Source: Conoideocrella luteorostrata
Taxonomy: Eukaryota > Ascomycota > Sordariomycetes > Hypocreales > Clavicipitaceae
Direction: 5' to 3'
Assembly: GCA_032433595.1 (NCBI GenBank)
Contig: JASWJB010000439.1
Span: forward strand, 1-28,944
DNA: 28,944 nt
The notes beneath the pieces were generated by a model, which ran no database searches, had not been told where the DNA came from, and saw nothing but the letters and a program-made list of their open reading frames with translations. Positions 21,299-28,944 of this stretch are shown piece after piece; within the stretch, counting starts at the first letter, position 1, and each line of letters opens with the position of its first letter. Position numbers and translations under genes: made by a program.

Positions 21299-22739
21299 AT
21301 GACGGGGCAGAGACAATGCCCTTACCTGTTACCCAACTTCGCACGGTTTGCTAGTTGGACATGGTTAGCTCTCCTTGTTTTCTTTTCCTCACACGCCAAT
21401 AGCCTCTCCGCCCCCCTTGCTTTTGCCACTGATCCCCCTCCGAGAGCAGCTCTCGTCACGTTTGCCCATGAACATGACCTAGATCCTTTGCTCTCATCTA
21501 TGTACCAGCTGGAAGATGCCTTTAACAACAGATACAACTATGATTGGGTGTTCTTCAGCACGGAGCCAGTAAGCGATGAATTCCGTCGGCTGACTTCGAA
21601 CGCTACTACTGCTACCTGCATCTATGAGGTCGTTCGCCAAAAAGACATCAATTTGCAACGTTGGAGCCACTGCTGCAATACACGAAACGGAGGGACACAC
21701 ACCTCTCAAGAGGCACCATCGCCAACCAGAGGCGAGTCGTCAGACCGGGGGAAATACCTTCGCCAGATACGACGATGGCACAATGGACCCTTTGCCAAAG
21801 AAAAGCGACTCCAGACGTACGACTGGTTTTGGAGAATTGAGCCAGGGGTAAGATATTGCATTCCTTGAACTCTGGAAACGCGATCTTTTGCTGATTATCC
21901 ACCAGACTCAATTTATCCTTGACATCAAATTTGATGTATTTCGGTTCATGAGAGATCATAACATCGCCTATGGTTCAAATAGAGCTAGTCTGGCGCCGAA
22001 ACACATATCTTCGCTCTCCCAGCAGGTCCAAGGATTTCTTAACAAGCACTCTGATCTGTTGCACGCAGAAGCAGACGTGTCTTGGCTTCTAGACAGTCAT
22101 GAAAGTCTGAACGGGCACGAATCTACTGAGAGATTGGAGTCGGTTGGAGCACAAACAGGAATTGGCAGATATGACAAGGACTAGTGGTCCGGCAGCTCGA
22201 ATGCTAATGATTTATTTGATGGCGGGGTCAATTCTCCAGCGGAGACATTCACTTCATGGTTGAGAACTCTCTGCGCTTCTAGCGATACCCCTAAATTCGA
22301 GATCGGGTCGCTGGCTTTCTTTCGAAGCCACAGCCACCAGGTGTTGCTAGATCACTTTGACGAACTTGGTAGCCAGCATGACGAAGGACTCCATGATATG
22401 ATGGTGCCAACAATCAGTGCGAGCATGTTTCTACCGCAAAAGAGTGTCTGGAACTTCCGTCAGAAGGACCGAAGCCACCAGAGCTGGCCACGTCCTCCGG
22501 ATTCGACTCCTGAACCAAAGTTGAGGCTATGGCACCGAATGAAAAGAGCGGTACGAAATGAGTCATATCCAAGACCGACAAAGTATAGATCAAACTCTCT
22601 TAAAGACAAACCCGACGCTTTGAAAGAACGCTTCGCTCTATGGGACATGATTGCCGAGGATTTTGACAGGCAAGAGACTATACCAGGTCTTCGATCAGGT
22701 AACACTGTGATCGACGAACGCAACTTTGCACTGAGTTGA
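21299..22739 (+). CDS. Divergent GT15 (KRE2/MNT1/KTR) alpha-mannosyltransferase, possibly decaying
   Basis: Exon 1 is 21299-21847 (183 aa); intron 21848-21905 (GTAAGA...CCAG); then one frame runs 21906-22739 but meets a TAG at 22182-22184. The N-terminus has a signal anchor (WTWLALLVFFSSHANSL), as in Golgi type II enzymes. GT15 landmarks follow: AALVTFAHEHDLDPLLSSMY, QLEDAFNNRYNYDWVFFSTE, YDWFWRIEPG-TQFILDIKFDVFRFM, LLHAEADVSWLLD, FEIGSLAFFRS, ISASMFLPQKSVW. The TAG falls in a variable loop. A 57-nt intron 22139-22195 (GTCGGT...GGCAG) would remove it in frame and give 441 aa, a normal length, but its donor is weak. The stretch matching the family's RWGDxPVHS motif reads GLHDMMVPT, replacing the conserved His with Pro. 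This may be a pseudogene, an inactive paralogue or a spliced functional gene. KTR enzymes add alpha-1,2-mannose to glycoproteins. Confidence 0.62.
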
Positions 22740-24673
22740 ATTTGCTTATGTTCGGGTCATGAAAGTATACAAAAGGCGAACAGTTTTGATGGTGTCGATC
22801 TTCTGGACTATGGTGCTCGATTTACAGGGATTGGTCTTGCATCCAAAGAAGGGTACATTGCAGTTTAGATTTCGTTTTGGGTTTCGCAATATTTTACTCT
22901 TTTTACCTGGCTTTAGTACGCTTTGTGACAAATTTAGCAATGCTCGCGTGACTGAAGATGTGAGAAAATGGCGTAATAACCATTTGACCCCGACAACTGC
23001 TGGTGTTTTGTTATTTCAGGTCCAGATTGTCAATGGATGGGCAGTGATACTACTTTATTTTCCCTGCCATATGGACATGGGATGGAGAGCTGGTTGAACG
23101 ATGACCGATTACCAATTACCAGCCAAATGCATAATACAAATTTGACGTGTCAATGCACGGAACCCACATAGTGCAACCTTGGTCGGCGACAATCTACAAC
23201 CGGCTCGGCGCTGGATCCTTGACAGCGGTTGATTGTCGATGCTCAAGGCTGTGAATTGCGCACCAAAGTATGGGGTATGTATGATGAGTGTTGCGGCAAG
23301 CATCGATGACTCGTCTCTCACCGACATGTAACTAGCGATGGTGATTCAAGTCACCAATGAATGGTATGGAGGAGATGGGAGATACCCTGCTGAGCTGGTG
23401 CTACAAGTGTCTTGTGTTACCTCGCTCCAGCTCCCCGGTGTGTTCTCGAACTCAGACTGCGACCAGCCGCTAACGTGTGGTTCACCGACAGTAAGCCCGA
23501 TCGATTGTCGGATTGGAAAGCATAGTCGTAAAATAATGCTGGAGTGCAGAGGTGAGCTACAAGGAGATGGAAAGGCTGTTTAGAACATGAATTAAAGACG
23601 ACGAAGAAAGGCTTACTTTGTAACGCAGCAACTGAGGCGGAACAATTATCTTACATCTCGAATATCTGAAATATCTGCGGTAACAGCGTGGGGAGGCCCA
23701 GGTGACCAGGGTTAGGGGTCGGGTCGCAAATCTTGAGGAGGGTGCCCCTGGCCTAATCACCGATCCCCTGAGACTGGGCATCTGCCAAGGCTTGAAAATC
23801 AGGGAGACGGAGCAGACGGCGAGTAACAAACCACACATTTTCTGGCCGTGAGAAGCGGTAAGACATGCACCGTCATCCGTCTATCCGTCCGAATCCTGTT
23901 GACCACACTGCCAGACGCTTTCGCTGCGCCAATGGACCGACTGCCAAACTAAGCCCCTGTAGCGAGGTTCATCTTGGATTGCACCATGTTGTGTCGAGTA
24001 CCTAGGAAGTACCCCGTACCTCGGCACACACTTGACTGCCTTTACAAGTACCTTACGGTACCTGACCTTGGCCGATGTTCAAGGCTAGACGTCATCTATT
24101 CAAATAGGTAGCCGAAAAATGGCCCATTGAATGCATGAAATAAGAGAACTTTTCATGCGAGTCGGCGAGACCAGTCCATCTATAGCATTCGCATCTTAAT
24201 GTTTGCGTGTTTCTTCTTCTTTTTGCACCTTAAGTTGGCACGGTTACGGTGACAATAGATTTGGCGAAACTCTGGACTTCTTCGTCTTGACGTTGCGTGA
24301 CCGAAACTTAGACTAGCTCTAGCCACCTTCTGCCGGGTGCGACATCAACCAACCCACCCGCCGGCACCTGGAAGCTGCCCTGACCCTGGCACATTCAATC
24401 GATATCTCGTCCTTTCTGGCCCGGCAGTCTCTTCGTTCATATCTCTACCACTCTCCTTTCCCACCTTTAGCAGCCATAATCTTGGCTCGGTTATTGGCAT
24501 TTCTTATTTTATTTTGCTGTGCTCCTCGCCACTCCTTCCTTCAACACGCGGCAAGGGGACTTCGAGGCATCCCCTGGACACTCCTTTGATTGAGGCGCAT
24601 TCGAATAGTCGTGAATTGGCTAGTACTTCGTCGAACTTTCGCGCGACATCACTCCCTTCGACAGACAGCGGCC
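22740..24673. other. Long intergenic region GT15 / nucleotide-sugar transporter
   Basis: 1.93 kb with no supported gene. A perfect 8-bp inverted pair CGACAATC/GATTGTCG occurs near 23187-23238, and cgattgtcgg recurs near 23504. A cluster of GTACC-containing motifs lies at 23997-24064. From about 24330 to 24600 the sequence turns C/T-rich, probably promoter and 5' leader of the transporter. Short frames on both strands (up to about 120 codons) have no domain-like content. Confidence 0.5.
23997..24064. repeat. Cluster of GTACC/GGTACC motifs
   Basis: In 68 bp there are four GTACC cores in forward sense (gagtacctagg, ccgtacctcgg, caagtaccttac, cggtacctgac) plus a related agtacccc. The element is partly palindromic. 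Short repeats of this type are scattered through many sordariomycete genomes; what they do is unknown. Confidence 0.55.
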
Positions 24674-26406
24674 ATGGTGATCCTCGAGACGGCTGCCTCT
24701 AGGGCAACTGGCACTGCTGGAAAATACAGCACCAAGGGAAATGGACTTGTTAAGAGTTTATCTCTGGTTTTTGTATGTGCTTTCGACAGCTGAAACACGT
24801 CAATGGGGCACGCGACCTGCGACGAGAAGACATGAAGAGCTGTTGAGCTGACTTGTTGCCTAGCTTACCTTTCAGAACTCGGCTTTGATACTGGTACGTC
24901 TGAATCGAAATGAAGATTGGTTTCAGTGCCTGGCCACTCTCGACTTGCTGTTCACCAGATGCTTCTCGTCCACAATGACATTAACTTTGCTAGGTAATGC
25001 ATTATTCAAGAGTCATGCCACCCGATGGCGACCACCGATATTTCACGTCGACTGCCGTTTTCCTCAACGAAGTCATTAAGCTCGCCGTATCTCTTTCACT
25101 AGCGATGTACGAGACGTCTACGACGCTTGCGCCGAGCACACCAGCGACTGTCCTCTTTGAACAGATTTACAATGGCGTCTTTTCAAGCGATGGCTGGTTC
25201 CTGGCTGGTCCAGCCGCCCTATATACACTTCAAAACCTGCTGCAGTATGTAGCAGTGGGCAATCTTGACCCTGTTCACTTCCAAGTCTTATATCAAGTAA
25301 AGGTAAGAGTTGCAGTGAATCTGCTATCGCAATGATTGCGATGTGCGATTAGAGACTAATCCTTATACGTAGATTCTCACAACGGCTGTCTTTAGTGTGA
25401 TACTTTTGCGTCGACAACTTGGCCTCAAAGGCTGGATTTCCCTGATTATTCTTACGGTTGGTGTGTGTATCGTTTCTTTGCCATCCTCCGAGAAGGCGGC
25501 CGAGTCGTTTCTTCTCCACGGCGTTCCAGACCACTTCTTTCCTAGATCGAAACATGAGCTCGGCCAGACAGTTGCAGGCGCATCCATCCCCGAACCGGCA
25601 TTGCATTTGAGCAAACGATCTGCCACATACGAAGGCATCGCCAAGGATATGCCTCCCAATGACCCCATTATGAACTTTTCTGTTGGAGTCTCGGCCGTCT
25701 TGATTTCTGCTGTGGTGTCAGGCCTGGCTGGCGTCTACTTCGAGAAGTTGCTGAAGGAGAGTTCCACCAATGCGAGTTTGTGGATGCGCAATGTTCAATT
25801 GAGCTTCTATTCTCTCATTGCTGCCTTTCTGGGCGGCTGTATTTATCAAGACGGTGCCGGTATCAGAGAACATGGCTTCTTTGAGGGCTACAATAAAGTT
25901 GTATGGGCAGCAATCATCCTTCAAGCTGCTGGCGGTTTGCTGGCAAGCCTGGTCATCCGGGATGCGGACAACATTGTCAAGAATTTTGCGACGAGCATCA
26001 GCATTATCATCAGCTTTGTTTTCAGCGTGTGGATTTTCAATCTCGCGGTTACAACCTCGGTAAGCTATACTCTTAGCTGCAGAGAAATGCATTGCCATTT
26101 CTGTATAGTGCTAATTTGAGCTGCTAGTTCCTCATTGGCACATCGCTCGTCCTCCTAGCTACATACATCTATAGTGTGCCCGAGCGCAAACTGCATCGCC
26201 CACCCGCTATGCGTATTGTCAGCTTCGAAAAACCGGCCATTGAGCAAACCATTACTCCGTTGCAGACCCCCCGCACAGCTGATATTCGCCGAATGAACTT
26301 GGATCCTTTTGACGGAAAGACACTGGGCAAATCGACCAGTAGGCCTGGAAGCCCTATGTTGCCCCGTACGGCGAGTCGTACTCATATCCATCGCGAAGAG
26401 TCATGA
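24674..26406 (+). CDS. Nucleotide-sugar transporter (UDP-galactose/CMP-sialate type, SLC35A-like)
   Basis: Five exons, 24674-24772, 24864-24893, 24994-25302, 25373-26059 and 26128-26406, encode 467 aa. All four introns (91, 100, 70 and 68 nt) are phase 0 with GTATGT, GTACGT, GTAAGA and GTAAGC donors. The chain SLSLVF-LTFQNSALIL-VMHYSRVMPP matches the family's first membrane segment, which supports the 30-nt exon 2. Further landmarks: STAVFLNEVIKLAVSLSLAM, LYTLQNLLQYVAVGNLDPVH, FQVLYQVK-ILTTAVFSVILL, SGLAGVYFEKLLKES, LWMRNVQLSFYSLIAAFLGG, SLVIRDADNIVKNFATSISI, FLIGTSLVLLATYIYS. About ten membrane helices are expected. These antiporters exchange a nucleotide sugar for the nucleoside monophosphate across the Golgi membrane. 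Unusual parts are a hydrophilic loop (about residues 175-235) and a Ser/Thr/Pro/Arg tail after YIYS. Substrate cannot be read from sequence; UDP-galactose is the usual annotation. Confidence 0.9.
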
Positions 26407-26880
26407 TGGGAAAAAAGAACCAACATAATATAGGAGCATGTATTTAATGGTAATTTCTTTTCATAAAATTACTGTGGTACCAATTTACGAGCGCGCAATG
26501 TACGTTATGTGGAAGACTAAAAGATGATGGCATGGATGATGCGTTGAGGCTTTATTGATAGAGGGGAGAAATTACTTGGGTTGAAGATATGTCGTGATTT
26601 GGAAGCCCGCATCTAGACAAGATGGATAGCAATACCACATGGAGCGAATGCGATTTAGATTACGGTAACAATTACGTCACTATGATTTCTCATCAAATTT
26701 ACACGTCTCATCTATCAAGTTGTAACCTCACAAACAATTACATGGATACATTAGAGGAACCTCTTGCCATGTAAGGAGGTACATGGCATGCATTCGAATA
26801 GAAACTCTGCTACGCTAATTCATCATTAAAAAAAGTGGGCATTGTATAATTCAGTGCTCATCCATCTCGTTACCTGGCCG
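26407..26880. other. Convergent intergenic region transporter / GMPPA
   Basis: 474 bp of AT-rich shared 3' flank. The only distinct structure is a hairpin-forming inverted repeat at 26765-26788. No gene is visible. Confidence 0.6.
26765..26788. repeat. Perfect 9-bp inverted repeat with a 6-nt loop
   Basis: Arms TGCCATGTA (26765-26773) and TACATGGCA (26780-26788) flank AGGAGG. The hairpin would form in transcripts of either strand. It lies between two convergent genes, about 360 bp past the transporter stop and 93 bp past the GMPPA stop. Confidence 0.75.
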
Positions 26881-28487
26881 TTACATGATGACTTCGTTGG
26901 TAACATCCTGTGAAGAAATTAGCGGGAAGTCCGTCCAATCAACAGGTCTTTATGCTTCAAACCTACCCTCTTCAACTCCTTATACGGCAGACAGATGCAG
27001 TTTTGCACACGAATCTCATCGCCAACAGCACAGTCCTTTCCTAAGATTGTGATACTCTGCACCTTGACGCCATTCTTGATAATACTAGTAGAATGGCTTC
27101 CAGTTGCTGTGGGTGTGCCTTCCACACGAGCCCACGCCCCGACTCGACTGCCCCAGCCGATAATGGAGTACAGAATACATGCGTCGTGCTTGACTTCCGA
27201 GTCCTCTAGAACAACACTCTCCTTGATACGTACCCCTGCGCCGACAGTCACGCGAGGGCCTATACTCACATTGGGACCGAGCTTGGCGGTAGGGTGAACA
27301 TGGGCTGAGGGGTGTATAATCACGGGAGGCACGATATTGGCACTAGGTTGGGCGAGGCTTTCGCTTTTTGATTGCCACGCCTGCTGCAGATATAGTGCGT
27401 TTGCGGGCACAGCAGAACCGGCCGTTTTGATCTGGCGCCAGAAATCTTTGGTCTCGTAGACGAAGAATTGATTCTTGTCGGCCATGTCACTGAGGATGTC
27501 ATGTTCCAGACGGATCATCTCGTTCTTGCGGCTGAACTCGTCGTCATCATCGTCACCCCCAGGGGGGAAATGATAGGACTCGAGGGCCTCCGAAGAAGGG
27601 TATGATACTAAACGTGGAGGCGGATCAAGGCGACGCTTAATCGCTGATTTGATAGAAGGGAAGATGGCGTCCGTGGAGAACAAGTACACACCACAATTGA
27701 TCAGATTGCTAATTTGCGATTCAGGCTTCTCCACATAGTGAAGCACCCGCTGAGTTTGCGCGTCTGATACGATACAACCGAAATTGGGAGCTGCCTCGTC
27801 GCTGATCTGAGTCCCCAGGATCACAGCCTCAGCGTTGTTATCATCATATAGCTTCAGCATCTGTTCTAGCGGGAATGAGCAGCATACGTCGGCGTTGAGG
27901 ACGAACAGCCGCTCCGGCCTGCCCTTAAGGATAGCATCTCGGAAGTGGTACAATCCGCCGGCTGTACCGAGGGCTTGGTATTCTCGCAGGTAGCGAATAG
28001 CGATGGAAGGGAACTCTTTAGCCGAGCCTTTGATGAATTCGCGGAAAACAGACTCGTCGTAGTAGCCAATTATGTAAACTTCTTGGATCTGCCTGTTGGG
28101 GACTCGGGCGATGGAGGCAAGGCAGTGCCAAATGATGGCGTGACCGGCGACTTCGAAGAGCGGTTTGGGAAGATCGAGAGATAGAGGACGGAAACGAGTG
28201 CCTCGAGATGGGCCGCCGACCTGATGGGCGAGAGAAAATTAGTGGCAAGCTAAACCGATGTTATTGGAGGTCGGTGTATGTAAAAACATGTGGGTATGAA
28301 CCAGCTTGGGGCTAGACAGACCACTTCGACAAATGGCCATGGAGATGGAACTTAGCCAGGACAAGCACCGTACGCTCCACGGGTGCATGGAAATTTATAC
28401 TCGTGTTTTATTTTCGCTTACCAGGATAACAGCTTTAGTTGCGCCCTGGGTCTTTGAACGATGCGATAGAGGAACTTGGAGAGACAT
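26881..28487 (-). CDS. Mannose-1-phosphate guanylyltransferase, GMPPA (alpha) type
   Basis: Three exons on the minus strand, 28487-28422, 28220-26967 and 26907-26881, encode 448 aa. Introns 28421-28221 (GTAAGC...CATCAG) and 26966-26908 (GTAGGT...CACAG) are both phase 0. The first junction rebuilds TKAVIL-VGGPSRGTRFRPL, the nucleotidyltransferase signature with its LDLPKPLFEVAG continuation. The second adds the conserved C-terminus DVTNEVIM. Other landmarks: EYQALGTAGGLYHFRDAI, LNADVCCSFPLEQ, NFGCIVSD, and left-handed beta-helix hexapeptides (IHPSAHVHPTAKLGPNVSIG onward). The long insert between the two domains (SIKSAIKRRLDPPPR to DMADKNQFFVYET, with GGDDDDDEF) marks the alpha type rather than the shorter catalytic GMPPB/Psa1 type. 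The family makes GDP-mannose from mannose-1-phosphate and GTP in the cytosol; animal GMPPA is mainly a GDP-mannose-sensing regulatory subunit, so catalysis here is not assured. Confidence 0.92.
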
Positions 28488-28603
28488 GCTAGTGATGTTT
28501 AGAGTGGGGGTGATGATGCGTAACGGTCTCGGAGACCAGAGCTTCGAGAGGGACCCGGATGAAGTCTTATAATATCTTCCTACCTAATAGTAGGCCGAGG
28601 ATT

Positions 28604-28628
28604 TGGTCTGGTGGTCTGGTGGTCTGGC
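28604..28628 (+). repeat. Short tandem repeat, 9-nt unit ggtctggtg
   Basis: Nearly three head-to-tail copies of ggtctggtg are visible, about 120 bp upstream of the GMPPA start codon. Confidence 0.8.
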
Positions 28629-28920
28629 GACTCTCGCCAAATACCCTCGTGATAATACGTTAGTGAGCAGTGTTGATGTGATCTACAACGGAAGCTCTGC
28701 CATCGTCAAAATGGCGGGGCACAGCATGCCAACTGCGGAGTGCTACGGAGTACGAGCACTTGAGCTACGATGGCAAGCGGGGGACAGTTTAACTGAGCCA
28801 TGTCGTCCACATTGTCCAATTGACCCTTTCAATTCGAACGCCAACCACGGATGCAATTAAAGCTTGTTATTAATAAAATCTATTACCTGAATAGCTATCT
28901 AAGCTATATAATAGTTATGC

Positions 28921-28942
28921 TTTTTTTTTTTTTTTTTTTTTT
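28921..28942 (+). repeat. Homopolymer T run next to AT-rich DNA
   Basis: About 22 consecutive T follow 65 bases of very AT-rich sequence (tatct, ctatataatag). It could be plain low-complexity DNA, or the poly(A) tail, read on the minus strand, of a retroelement lying beyond the window. Confidence 0.6.
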
Positions 28943-28944
28943 AA

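Larger units (their letters stand above)
28488..28944. other. Upstream flank of GMPPA and AT-rich window end
   Basis: No gene is supported. It contains about three tandem copies of a 9-mer ggtctggtg (28604-28628), a reverse-oriented TACTCCGTA (28744-28752) and, from about 28855, AT-rich sequence ending in a T run. Confidence 0.5.

Noticed and set aside
22759..23097. 112-codon open frame after the GT15 gene
   Set aside because: No family resemblance; probably 3' flank of the mannosyltransferase gene.
28603..28860. 85-codon open frame upstream of GMPPA
   Set aside because: It begins in the ggtctggtg tandem repeat and has no domain-like content.

Overview
This window is nuclear DNA of a filamentous ascomycete (Pezizomycotina). 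A Sordariomycete, perhaps a hypocrealean, fits best, but I cannot prove that from sequence alone. The evidence is compact single-copy genes with short GT...AG introns (mostly 53-200 nt), CTAAC/CTRAY-like branch points, pyrimidine-rich leaders, and protein families of core eukaryotic biology. There are no bacterial operons, prophage, CRISPR arrays or intact transposons.

Left part (1-7.0 kb): a hemerythrin (HHE) domain protein on the + strand (546-1215, one intron that is largely a CATC/TTTC repeat) converges on a PEX11-family peroxin (- strand, 1692-2651). After 1.5 kb of non-coding DNA comes eIF3 subunit c (NIP1, - strand, 4132-6978, three exons).

Middle (7.6-15.3 kb): the mitochondrial A-type Fe-S assembly protein ISA2 (+, 7645-8424) is divergent from eIF3c. 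Two ribosomal protein genes, RPL7 (-, 8879-10383) and RPS14 (+, 10716-11427), lie head to head and share a 332-bp promoter carrying an exact Homol-E-type box (AGGGTAGGGT). RPL7 has an 11-nt first coding exon. Its second intron appears to host a C/D-box snoRNA whose guide matches the 25S rRNA segment targeted by the yeast snR39/snR59/snR39b group. RPS14 converges on the CSB/Rad26 SNF2 ATPase (-, 11850-15344) of transcription-coupled repair.

Right part (17.3-28.5 kb): HIR1, the HIRA-type histone chaperone (+, 17317-20471), is followed by three genes linked to glycan synthesis. These are a divergent GT15 (KRE2/KTR-type) mannosyltransferase (+, 21299-22739) with an in-frame TAG and an altered metal-site motif, a UDP-galactose/CMP-sialate-type nucleotide-sugar transporter (+, 24674-26406, five exons), and a GMPPA-type GDP-mannose pyrophosphorylase (-, 26881-28487, three exons). 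The last ~90 bases are AT-rich and end in a ~22-nt T run.

Most of the window is ordinary housekeeping sequence. The observations most worth a second look are the RPL7-intron snoRNA, the shared ribosomal-protein promoter, the eroded GT15 gene, and a 9-mer (TACTCCGTA) found four times, in intergenic DNA only. I found no convincing undescribed multi-gene system.
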